From DAOUEX01 sp034430235 (GTDB lineage Bacteria > Chloroflexota > Anaerolineae > UBA2200): a stretch of 25,586 nt of DNA. The position numbers and the translations under genes are program-made. The stretch spans positions 1 through 25,586 of the forward strand of contig CAYZGO010000036.1 in assembly GCA_964478075.1 (NCBI GenBank), in the 5' to 3' direction. Below the pieces are notes generated by a model. It was given only the letters and a program-made list of their open reading frames with translations, made no database searches and was not told where the DNA came from. Of this stretch, positions 15,075 through 22,527 are shown piece by piece (the stretch's first letter is position 1; each line of letters starts with the position of its first letter).

Positions 15075-16403
15075 GTGATACCAACACTACCCATCCAGAT
15101 AACCTGTCCGAGTTGCGGCGGGAAATACGTCGCTCAGGTGCAGAGCATCGTTGACGTGGGCAAGGAGCCCCAGCTAAAGTCTTTTCTGCTGCGCGGAGGG
15201 CTGAATACGGTCACCTGCCCGTCATGCGGAGCGCTTGGGCGTGTGAGCGCCCCCTTGCTCTACCACGATCCACAAAAGGAGCTGCTTCTGGTGTTCATCC
15301 CACCGGAGCTCAACCTGCCCATGGCCGACCGCGAACGGCTGACGGGCAGCCTGGTCAATGCCTTGATGAGTACCCTACCCACCGAGGAGCGCAAGGGCTA
15401 CTTCTTAAACCCTCGCACCGTGCTCACCATGCAAAGTCTGACAGACGAGATCCTCAGAGCCGATGGCATCACGAAAGACATGCTGGACAAGCAGCGGGCT
15501 CGGAGCCGGCTGCTGCAAAGCCTGTTTATGGCCTTGGACGATGAAGACCAACTGAAATCATTGATCGAGCAGAATAAGCAGGACATTGATTATCCATTCT
15601 TCCTGACATTGGCTGCGGCTGGCGAGGGCAGCGCTGCAGCCGGTCAGAAACAAGTGGCCGAAAAGCTGCTGAAACTGCGCGATGTCCTGCTGGCCCACGT
15701 GTCCATAGCCCTTCCGGAACCGTTGCCCCCAGACACGCCGCCAGCCAAGATTGTTGAGAGGCTGCTGGCAGCCGAAGACGAGGAAAGCCGTTGGGCGCTC
15801 GTGATGTACAACCGCCACTTGTTGGACTATGCCTTCTTCCAAGAACTGACTAACCACATTGAAAAGGCCCCGCCCGAAGAAGCAGAATCCCTGCGTAGCC
15901 TGCGCGCCGAGTTGCTCGAAATCACTGAACAACTGGATAAGGAAGCTCAGGCCGCACAAGAGGCAAAGGTACGCCTGCTGCAGGATGCGCTGTCAAGTTC
16001 AGAGCCGGTCCAGGCCTTGCGCCAGAGGAAAGAAGAGCTTGACGTGCTCTTTATGGCCATACTTGGCGCGGCCCTGCACAACGCCCAAGAGAGAGGGGAA
16101 TCGGAGCAGGTGCAGCGGCTGCAGGCAATAAGCGAGGCCGCGCTCGAGATCCTCCGAGAGGATCTCCCGCCGGCACTCCGTTTCGTGAACGAGTTGCTCG
16201 CTGCACAAGACCCACAGGAAACGCAGCAACTCTTGCAAGAGCGTCGAGCCGAATTAGATGCCGAGCTTCTGGAGCTCCTGGGCACGCTGGCGGCGGATCT
16301 CGAGAAGCAACAGAGACCACAAACCGCCCAGCGCCTAAGGGAGATACGGACGCAGGCGGAAGCTGTTCTACAGCAATCGAACGGCCCACTCAATAAGCCG
16401 TAG
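15075..16403 (+). CDS. CpXC-domain protein with a long coiled-coil tail
   Basis: The 442-residue protein starts with GTG 15075, five bases after AGGAG (15065-15069). The N-terminus holds Cys11-P-S-Cys14-G and Cys48-P-S-Cys51-G, the paired zinc ribbons of the CpXC domain, with LLLVFIPPELN following. The rest (about 100-435) is charged, Leu/Gln/Glu-rich and helical, with clear heptad character near 270-435 (LRSLRAELLEITEQLDKEAQ, LLQERRAELDAELLELLG). No signal peptide or membrane segment, so it is cytoplasmic. The function of CpXC proteins is not established; the coiled coil suggests it assembles or bridges partners. It faces glgP convergently. Confidence 0.8.
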   Translation: MIPTLPIQITCPSCGGKYVAQVQSIVDVGKEPQLKSFLLRGGLNTVTCPSCGALGRVSAPLLYHDPQKELLLVFIPPELNLPMADRERLTGSLVNALMSTLPTEERKGYFLNPRTVLTMQSLTDEILRADGITKDMLDKQRARSRLLQSLFMALDDEDQLKSLIEQNKQDIDYPFFLTLAAAGEGSAAAGQKQVAEKLLKLRDVLLAHVSIALPEPLPPDTPPAKIVERLLAAEDEESRWALVMYNRHLLDYAFFQELTNHIEKAPPEEAESLRSLRAELLEITEQLDKEAQAAQEAKVRLLQDALSSSEPVQALRQRKEELDVLFMAILGAALHNAQERGESEQVQRLQAISEAALEILREDLPPALRFVNELLAAQDPQETQQLLQERRAELDAELLELLGTLAADLEKQQRPQTAQRLREIRTQAEAVLQQSNGPLNKP

Positions 16404-16426
16404 GTATTGGCTGGTTCAAAAACACT

Positions 16427-16459
16427 AGAAACCCAGGTTCTGACAAGAACCGGGTTTCT
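16427..16459. terminator. Hairpin between convergent genes (repeat-type, bidirectional terminator)
   Basis: Arms AGAAACCCAGGTTC (16427-16440) and GAACCGGGTTTCT (16447-16459) pair with one bulged base around TGACAA. The CpXC gene ends 24 bp to the left and glgP ends 38 bp to the right, so it can serve both. The AGAAACCCGG...CCGGGTTTCT palindrome is a widespread dispersed repeat in Chloroflexota and cyanobacteria (general knowledge). Confidence 0.7.
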
Positions 16460-16465
16460 CTATTG

Positions 16466-16494
16466 CTCTGCGATCTCCGCGATCTCTGCGGTGA
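16466..16494. repeat. CTCTGCG-type interspersed repeat, copy 1
   Basis: Three near repeats of the type CTCTGCG/CTCCGCG/CTCTGCG lie in a row and end in GGTGA next to the glgP stop. A related block lies at 21145-21192 in front of pspA. Confidence 0.6.
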
Positions 16495-16496
16495 AC

Positions 16497-19049
16497 CTAG
16501 CTGCCCCACACGATAAGCCGCGGCTCAAAGGGATGAGGCAGGTCCTCATGGCGGGGCAGGATGCGCAACGTGTATCCGCGCAGCCCACTGTTTTGGCAGC
16601 GTATCTTGGCCACGAAGAGAGAAATCCCCTTCTGAACACTCACGTACGACATCGGCGCGGCCTCGCCCTGCACGATTTCCTGGTTCGTGTTCAGGGCTCC
16701 CTCGTACACCTCTACTGAGACGTCATCCGGGCCCAGTTGACCCAGCTTCACGCTCGCACGCACCTCCAACTCGGACCCTGCTACAAGCTTGCCGTTGACG
16801 TCCGTCTCCACCCCTACGACCTGAACCTCTGGCCAGTGCTCACGCGCTGTTGCCTTCCACTCCGCCAGCCTCCTGGCACGCTCAAACTCGTTTGCAGACA
16901 GGCGTTGATGGCGCTGGGACGCAGGCTCGTAAAGGCGCTCCATGTACTCCAGCACCATGCGGTTCGTATTGTATATGGGGCAAACGATGTGCATAGCCTT
17001 TTTCATGCGGGCGAGCCAGCCACGGGGCAAGCCGTCAGGCCCACGGTCGTAGAACAGTGGCACAATCTCCTTTTCCAGCAGATTGTAGATGGCATTCGAC
17101 TCCACCTCATCCTGATAGTCCAGGTCCTCGTACACTTCACCACGCCCCATAGCCCAGCCAATGTCCGGGTGATAAGCCTCGGCCCACCAGCCGTCCGGCA
17201 CACTGAGGTTCAGAGCACCGTTGGCTGCTGCTTTCATGCCGCTGGTGCCGCTTCCCTCCTGACCCATACGAGGAGTATTGAGCCATAGATCCACGCCCTG
17301 CAGCAAGTAGCGAGCCACGTTCATGTCATAGTCCTCGATGAAGACCACATTCTGTAGACCGTTTTGCCACGTCAGGTGAATGATCTGGCGAATCAGTTCC
17401 TTTGCCGGATTGTCCCGTGGATGGGCTTTGCCGGCAAAGATGACTTGCACCGGCCGCTCTTTGTCCTCCAAAATCTGTGCCAAGCGCTCGGGGTGACGCA
17501 GCAGCAGCGTGGCACGCTTGTAGGTGGCAAAGCGACGTGCAAAGCCAATGGTCAGCGCCTCCGGGTCCAATGTCTCTGTAGCGCGTGCAATCTCCGTAGG
17601 CAGAGCGCCGCGCTGTTCCAGTTGAGCGCGCTGTCGCTGGCGGGTAAAGGCAACCAGGCGCGCCCGTCGCCTCTCGTGCACACGCCACAACTCCTCATCT
17701 GGAATCTCATCCACCGACTCCCAGACAGTTTGGTCTCCAGGGCGCTCCGTCCAGCGTGGACCCAGATAGCGATCAAAAAGACTGGCCATGTCGTGCGAGA
17801 TCCAGGAACGGGTGTGAACGCCGTTGTTGATGGAGATAATGGGCACTTCCCACTCGGGCACGCCTGGCCAGATGTTCTGCCAAAGCCTGCGGGAGACCTC
17901 CCCGTGTAGTTTGCTGACTGCATTGGCTCGTGCAGACAGATGCAAAGCCAGGACAGCCATACTACATGGCTCATCACTGTCGGCAGGATTCTGACGTCCC
18001 AGGGCCAGAAACTCGGAGCGGGAAATACCGAGTGCCTTGTAGTAATGTCCCAGGTACTTGTCAACCAGTTGTGGGGAGAAAAGGTCAATGCCCGCTGGAA
18101 CAGAAGTGTGCGTAGTAAACACAGTGCCTGCGCAAACCACCTCCCGCGCTTCGGCAAAGGTCAAGCCGTGTTCATCAACTAACTCTCGTATGCGTTCGAT
18201 AGCCAGAAAGGCAGAGTGCCCTTCATTCATGTGGCAGATGCGGGGCGTGACGCCTAACGCTCGCAGGGCTCTCAGACCGCCTATACCCAGCATAATCTCC
18301 TGGCCAATGCGCCACTCATTGTCACCACCATACAACTGATGAGTAATAGACCGGTCATCGGGCTGGTTCTGCGAGATGTTAGAATCTAGCAGGTAGAGGG
18401 GTACACGCCCCACTTGCACGCGCCAGATTTGTGCGGTCACGCGACGACCGGGATAGTCCACGTCAACCGTTATCGGCACGCCATCGCGTTCTTCGAGTTG
18501 CAGCGGCATCGTGTAAAAGTCATTCTCGGGGTAGAGCTCCCCCTGCCAGCCATCAGCGTTGAGATACTGACGGAAATAGCCTTGCTGATACAGCAATCCT
18601 ACTGCGACCAGCGGGATTCCCAGGTTACTCGCCGACTTGAGATGATCACCAGCCAGCACCCCCATACCGCCGGAGTAGATGGGTATGCATTCCGTGAGGC
18701 CAAATTCGAGGCAGAAATAGGCAATAAAGGGAGCCGGAGGCGGACCGTGGTTCTTGTGGTACCAGGTCGTAGGCGCAGTCATGTAGCGCTCAAAGTCAAG
18801 GTGAACGCGCTCCAGATGTACCAGGAAGCTATCGTCACGCGCCGCGCTTTCAAGCCGGGCCTGATCAACCATCTGCAGCATGCGCACTGGATTGTGGCCG
18901 GACTCCTCCCAGGCCTCATGATCCAGGCGACGAAACAACTCGATGGCCTGTGGATTCCATGCCCACCACAAGTTGTAGGCCAATTCCCTCAGCGCCCCAA
19001 GTTCGGGGGGCAGGGATGGGACAACATTGATAGAGAACATTGGTCGCAT
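16497..19049 (-). CDS. glgP: Alpha-glucan (glycogen/maltodextrin) phosphorylase
   Basis: GlgP uses phosphate to release glucose-1-phosphate from alpha-1,4-glucan ends. The 850-residue protein belongs to the shorter archaeal/thermophile-type branch: an N-terminal DUF3417-like part (ELAYNLWWAWNPQAIELFRRLD), EFGLTECIPIYSGGMGVLAGDHLKSA, HMNEGHSAFL, and the PLP site EGSGTSGMKAAANG, with the PLP-binding Lys at about residue 606 (codon 17234-17232). The C-terminal ~110 residues form an extra beta domain. The frame is open to 19127, but GAGGTGA lies about nine bases before ATG 19049, so this start is chosen. The uridine-kinase-like gene ends 40 bp upstream on the same strand, so the two probably form one transcript. 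With MalQ it makes a maltodextrin degradation pathway. Confidence 0.94.
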   Translation of the reverse strand: MRPMFSINVVPSLPPELGALRELAYNLWWAWNPQAIELFRRLDHEAWEESGHNPVRMLQMVDQARLESAARDDSFLVHLERVHLDFERYMTAPTTWYHKNHGPPPAPFIAYFCLEFGLTECIPIYSGGMGVLAGDHLKSASNLGIPLVAVGLLYQQGYFRQYLNADGWQGELYPENDFYTMPLQLEERDGVPITVDVDYPGRRVTAQIWRVQVGRVPLYLLDSNISQNQPDDRSITHQLYGGDNEWRIGQEIMLGIGGLRALRALGVTPRICHMNEGHSAFLAIERIRELVDEHGLTFAEAREVVCAGTVFTTHTSVPAGIDLFSPQLVDKYLGHYYKALGISRSEFLALGRQNPADSDEPCSMAVLALHLSARANAVSKLHGEVSRRLWQNIWPGVPEWEVPIISINNGVHTRSWISHDMASLFDRYLGPRWTERPGDQTVWESVDEIPDEELWRVHERRRARLVAFTRQRQRAQLEQRGALPTEIARATETLDPEALTIGFARRFATYKRATLLLRHPERLAQILEDKERPVQVIFAGKAHPRDNPAKELIRQIIHLTWQNGLQNVVFIEDYDMNVARYLLQGVDLWLNTPRMGQEGSGTSGMKAAANGALNLSVPDGWWAEAYHPDIGWAMGRGEVYEDLDYQDEVESNAIYNLLEKEIVPLFYDRGPDGLPRGWLARMKKAMHIVCPIYNTNRMVLEYMERLYEPASQRHQRLSANEFERARRLAEWKATAREHWPEVQVVGVETDVNGKLVAGSELEVRASVKLGQLGPDDVSVEVYEGALNTNQEIVQGEAAPMSYVSVQKGISLFVAKIRCQNSGLRGYTLRILPRHEDLPHPFEPRLIVWGS

Positions 19050-19089
19050 AAGGGGAATCACCTCTGATTTAGATATCTCTGCGCCATTG

Positions 19090-20874
19090 CTAAGACCAGT
19101 AGACCCTCGCCTCTTCCGGCACTCCATGTCGCCAAAGAGTGAAATCCCGCAGGCTTGAGCCGCCGACGAACTCGCGCAGAATAGAGTTGGTCGGAACGAG
19201 ATCCACTGCGCAGGGCAGGAACCAGCGAACCAAGGTCAACAGACGCTTTGCCTCGACGTGCTCAGGCACGTTAGGGTCAATCTGGAGAAGCAGTGGCTCA
19301 GCCAGGGGCTTGAGCGCTGACAACTCGTAGACCAGCGCAGAATTGAACATCACATCGGCATGTTCCTGATAAGGAAAGATCCAGCGTTTCTCGCCTTTGC
19401 GCACGCTTTCCCAGCGCCGAATCGTATCGAGAGCACTGTATCCTCGCTCACGAGCGTCACGCACTATGCGGCGGATAAGGCGCGTATCCGTAGTGGGTAC
19501 ACGGTTGTATTGATCCAGGTTGAGCTGCGTCAGTGCGGAAGCGTAAATGCGATATATGCGCTCTCTGGGCACGGCGGACACCAGATCCGGGTTCAGGCCA
19601 TGTATGCCCTCCAACAATATAACGTGGTCCTTGCTGAGCTTCAACAACTCCCCCTCTTCACGCTTGCCAAGCCGAAAGTTATAACGGGGCAGCCGTACCT
19701 CACGACCATCCATCAGTCTCAAAAGCTGGTCGTTGAGCAAGTCCAGGTCCACAGTCCGGAGGTGTTCAAAGTCATACTCGCCGTGCTCGTCAATCGGCGT
19801 CTTCTCGCGATCCACGAAATAGTTGTCTAGCCCCATCGCCACCGGGCGCAGACCATTGGCGAGCAACTGGATGGCGAGGCGCTTGGAGAAAGTCGTCTTT
19901 CCCGAAGCAGATGGGCCTGCTATCAAAACAAGGCGCAACTCCTTGCGTCGCTTGGCAATCTCCTCGGCAATCTGAGCGATGCGCTGCTCGTGCAGTGCTT
20001 CGGAGACCAGGGCTACCTCTCCGCCACGTCCCTCAGCCAGGGCATCGTTCAACCCGCCCGCGTGGTCTATGCCCAGCACGCGCAACCACTTCCCATATTC
20101 GCGGAAGACGGCCACGAGTTTGGGATACTCCACCACAGGCTGCAGCACCGTCGGCTGCTCAGGACGCGGGTAGCGCAAGATCAACCCCGGAGGATAATGC
20201 TGTAGGGCAAAATAGCGCAAACAGCCAGTGGAAGGCACCATGTAGCCATGGAAGTAATCGTCCACGTCACGCAGACGGTAGAGCGTAACATAGTCTTTCC
20301 GCCGGTATCTCAGCAGGCGCACCTTGGCCTCCTGGCCACGGGCCTGAAACAGGGCTATCGCCTCTTTCAGGGGCACACGCCTCTTGGTGATCGGAGCATC
20401 CTCAGCGACCATCTCTTGCATACGCTGCTCTAGGAGCACTGCCTCCTGCGGCGTCAGCGGATCACGTCCTCGCACCTCACAGAAGAAGCCACCGAAAGTC
20501 AGCGAGTGATCCACATATACCTGCGCGTCGGGAAACAGTTCGTGCATTCCGACCACGAGCAGAAACGTCAACGAACGCCGATAGATTCGAAAGCCATCGC
20601 TCTGACCAGTGGAGAGAGGGGTCACCTCTACGTCGTGCGTCACAGGGTACGTCAGTTCGTGCAGCTTGCAGTTTATCAAGCCGGCTACAATGGGAACGGG
20701 GCTATCATTGTACGCTGCCCGGATGAACGATTCCAGTGGCGTACCCACTGGCGCCTCGAAGATACGGCCATCATTGAAGCGCGCCAGCACTGTCTTACGA
20801 GGCTCAGACGGTTGGGGCATCGCGACTTGCCTGACTATTTGATTCTCTTGCATCTGAACTGACTTGTCTACCAT
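19090..20874 (-). CDS. TGS/ThrRS-like domain fused to a uridine kinase-like P-loop kinase
   Basis: The 594-residue protein combines an N-terminal TGS-like domain (about 28-90, VLARFNDGRIFEAPVGTPLESFI), a segment like the second domain of threonyl-tRNA synthetase (100-270, with VDHSLTFGGFFCEVRG), and a P-loop kinase of the uridine kinase/phosphoribulokinase family. The Walker A motif is GPSASGKTT (about 320-328), followed by MGLDNYFVDREKTP and VILLEGIHGLN. Such fusions are found in Thermotoga and other bacteria, where a nucleoside kinase activity is described. The ThrRS editing histidines (HxxxH) are not seen in the SAD-like part, so tRNA editing is unlikely. The ATG at 20874 follows the promoter by about ten bases. 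It is the first gene of an operon with glgP. Confidence 0.88.
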   Translation of the reverse strand: MVDKSVQMQENQIVRQVAMPQPSEPRKTVLARFNDGRIFEAPVGTPLESFIRAAYNDSPVPIVAGLINCKLHELTYPVTHDVEVTPLSTGQSDGFRIYRRSLTFLLVVGMHELFPDAQVYVDHSLTFGGFFCEVRGRDPLTPQEAVLLEQRMQEMVAEDAPITKRRVPLKEAIALFQARGQEAKVRLLRYRRKDYVTLYRLRDVDDYFHGYMVPSTGCLRYFALQHYPPGLILRYPRPEQPTVLQPVVEYPKLVAVFREYGKWLRVLGIDHAGGLNDALAEGRGGEVALVSEALHEQRIAQIAEEIAKRRKELRLVLIAGPSASGKTTFSKRLAIQLLANGLRPVAMGLDNYFVDREKTPIDEHGEYDFEHLRTVDLDLLNDQLLRLMDGREVRLPRYNFRLGKREEGELLKLSKDHVILLEGIHGLNPDLVSAVPRERIYRIYASALTQLNLDQYNRVPTTDTRLIRRIVRDARERGYSALDTIRRWESVRKGEKRWIFPYQEHADVMFNSALVYELSALKPLAEPLLLQIDPNVPEHVEAKRLLTLVRWFLPCAVDLVPTNSILREFVGGSSLRDFTLWRHGVPEEARVYWS

Positions 20875-20891
20875 AGTCTTAGCACCGCGCT

Positions 20892-20920
20892 AGTATAGCA
20901 CAAACTCGGCTTAGCGCAAA
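20892..20920 (-). promoter_or_regulatory. Promoter of the uridine kinase-glgP operon
   Basis: On the minus strand TTTGCG (20920-20915), 17-bp spacer and TATACT (20897-20892). The expected start near 20885 gives a leader of only about eleven bases. Confidence 0.55.
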
Positions 20921-21035
20921 GCGCCAGACTCAGGGCGCATTCGAGTTCCAAATGAGTATGGCGCAATTCCCGTCCATGTGGTGAGCACATACGGTCATGA
21001 ACGCTCGGAATGACCGCGCCTCGACAAAGCTGCTT

Positions 21036-21064
21036 TTGACACTACCCAAGAAGCTGTGTTATAT
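21036..21064 (+). promoter_or_regulatory. Promoter of pspA
   Basis: A perfect TTGACA (21036-21041), 17-bp spacer and TTATAT (21059-21064). The expected start is near 21071. It gives pspA a leader of about 225 nt that contains two dispersed repeats. The rest of 20921-21295 holds no gene that I can support. Confidence 0.6.
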
Positions 21065-21104
21065 TAATAACAGGGCGTGCACAGTCAGGGCTTGGTCACC
21101 CCCG

Positions 21105-21126
21105 GTCCCGTCAAGCGGGATGAACG
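21105..21126. repeat. 22-bp interspersed element, copy 2 (inverted relative to 1710-1731)
   Basis: GTCCCGTCAAGCGGGATGAACG in two blocks (GTCCCGTCAAG, CGGGATGAACG) is the reverse complement of 1710-1731 with one change. It lies in the pspA leader. Confidence 0.7.
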
Positions 21127-21144
21127 ACGCGGAGAACGCTGAGC

Positions 21145-21192
21145 CCGCAGAGAAAATGGAGGAATTCTCGGCGTCCTCTGCGTGCTCTGCGG
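21145..21192. repeat. CTCTGCGG inverted repeat in the pspA leader
   Basis: CCGCAGAG (21145-21152) and CTCTGCGG (21185-21192) face each other around a centre with TCTCGGCGTCCTCTGCGTG. It belongs to the same dispersed CTCTGCG family as 16466-16494. Confidence 0.6.
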
Positions 21193-21295
21193 TAAAGTGT
21201 CAGCCAGCCGACAGGGTTACGTCAGGCAGGCTTCGCAGAGATGTGGTAATATACGTGCAAAGCACGACCGACCGTAAGAAGGAGGACAAGAGGAA

Positions 21296-21970
21296 ATGGG
21301 CATCTTGGAACGCATCAGCACCATCGTGAAAGCCAACATTCACGACCTGTTGGACAGGGCCGAAGATCCTGAGATCATGCTGGATCAGTACATTCGAGAC
21401 CTGGAAAGCGGCGTGCACGAGGGCCGCGAGGAATTGGTCAACGCTATGGCTGACGAGAAGCGCTTGGCGGCCAAACTTAAGGAGCGCAAGCGCCAGGTCA
21501 GGGACTGGGAGGACAGGGCCGAACAGGCAGTCCGCCTGAACAAGGATGAGGCAGCCCGCTCAGCACTGCGAGCAGCTCGTGCCTATCAGAAGGAAGTGGA
21601 TACCACTGCTGCCGCCTGGAAAGCACAGAAGGAGAAGGTTGCCGAATTGCAGGAGCAGTTCGAGCAAATCGAGAAGAAGCTGGCCTCAGTCAAGAGTGAG
21701 CGCGACGCGCTTCTTGCCGAGCACAAGGCAACCCGGGCCAAGGAAACCCTGACTACAGCGAGAGTCAGCGGCAAGAAAGCCACGGCAGCTATCAAAGGCA
21801 TTAAGCGCATGAAAGAGCGCGTGGAGCGCGAAGCCGCCAAGGCCGCTGCCCGCGAGGAAATCGCTGCAATGAGCGCTGAAGTAGCGGAAGCCGAAAAGAG
21901 CCAGGCTGACATCGAGATAGAAGCACGTCTGGCTGAGCTCAAGGCCAAGATCGCTGCAAGAGAGAAATAG
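21296..21970 (+). CDS. pspA: PspA/IM30 family membrane-maintenance protein
   Basis: PspA/Vipp1 proteins are ESCRT-III-like. They form helical assemblies on the inner membrane and protect it from stress and proton leak. The 224 residues are almost wholly helical: the amphipathic N-terminal helix MGILERISTIVKANIHDLLD, the signature EDPEIMLDQYIRDLE (about 23-37), and long charged coiled-coil segments, with an Ala/Lys/Glu-rich C-terminus. AAGGAGG lies upstream of ATG 21296. The gene stands alone, without pspB/C, pspF or liaI neighbours in the window. The long leader may hold its control, but no binding site is clear. Confidence 0.93.
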   Translation: MGILERISTIVKANIHDLLDRAEDPEIMLDQYIRDLESGVHEGREELVNAMADEKRLAAKLKERKRQVRDWEDRAEQAVRLNKDEAARSALRAARAYQKEVDTTAAAWKAQKEKVAELQEQFEQIEKKLASVKSERDALLAEHKATRAKETLTTARVSGKKATAAIKGIKRMKERVEREAAKAAAREEIAAMSAEVAEAEKSQADIEIEARLAELKAKIAAREK

Positions 21971-22128
21971 TCCTGCATAGCGCTGCTACACAGATGGCGG
22001 CCGTTCTTCTCGCCTGATGAGAGCCTTCGCGCCTTCGGTCGCAGGGCCAGCCGGGCCCCGCAAGTGGCACACAAGCAGGCGGAGCGCAAGCACCCCTCGC
22101 GCCGTCCCCCGTTCAGTCTGCGCAGCGA

Positions 22129-22157
22129 TTGACGCCTGCGTCTGCTCGTGGTATACT
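22129..22157 (+). promoter_or_regulatory. Promoter of the malQ leader
   Basis: TTGACG (22129-22134), 17-bp spacer and TATACT (22152-22157), with a start near 22164. I see nothing between the pspA stop (21970) and this promoter except GC-rich sequence without a clear terminator. Confidence 0.65.
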
Positions 22158-22163
22158 GCAAGG

Positions 22164-22515
22164 CAGGAAGAGATGATGCTGTTGCTGCTGCCGAAAAGCG
22201 TGCCCTCAATAGGCGGACACTATCACAAAGGCAACCCTACCTCACTTCGGGGACGTGTTGCCTCTCCGCTTATAGGAATGGCTCGAGGCTGCTGACGTAG
22301 CGTTTCGTGGACGCCATCGTCAGGGCACAAAGATGTGCCTCCACAGCGGTACTGGGCACCCATACGTGATCAATGACCGTGAGTCATTGACCTGCAGGCC
22401 CAAAGGGCTTGCCAATCAAGTAACAAACGCCCCTGCGTGCATCCCAAGCCATAGGCGTTCGTGCGACAGCCACAGTGCCACACCGCCAGTAGAGGCGTAA
22501 CATGCGACACCATAC
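22164..22515 (+). ncRNA. Candidate structured leader RNA upstream of malQ
   Basis: About 360 nt separate the promoter from malQ. Seen pairings: a nested stem 22209-22217/22265-22273 (9 bp with one G-U) around 22229-22235/22257-22263 (7 bp); a two-tier stem 22292-22297/22318-22323 (CTGACG/CGTCAG) around GCGT/ACGC; 22324-22329/22334-22339 (GGCACA-AAGA-TGTGCC); 22370-22377/22383-22390 (TCAATGAC/GTCATTGA); 22394-22401/22405-22412; 22426-22431/22454-22459 (AACGCC/GGCGTT); and 22484-22487/22494-22497. I do not recognise it as a known riboswitch, RNase P, SRP, tmRNA or 6S RNA. It may be a regulatory leader or a separate RNA. Confidence 0.4.
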
Positions 22516-22527
22516 GGAGGCGAACCC

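Noticed and set aside
22225..22265. Resemblance to a c-di-GMP-I (GEMM) riboswitch: AAAGGCAACC ... GGGACG ... GCC
   Set aside because: The spacing of the first half is suggestive, but the GCAAAGCC part and the second helix with its tetraloop receptor are absent. A covariance-model search would settle it.
22173..22295. 40-codon ORF with a GGAAG sequence close before its ATG in the malQ leader
   Set aside because: The ribosome site would lie at the very 5' end of the predicted transcript, the peptide has no recognisable features, and the same bases form strong predicted stems.
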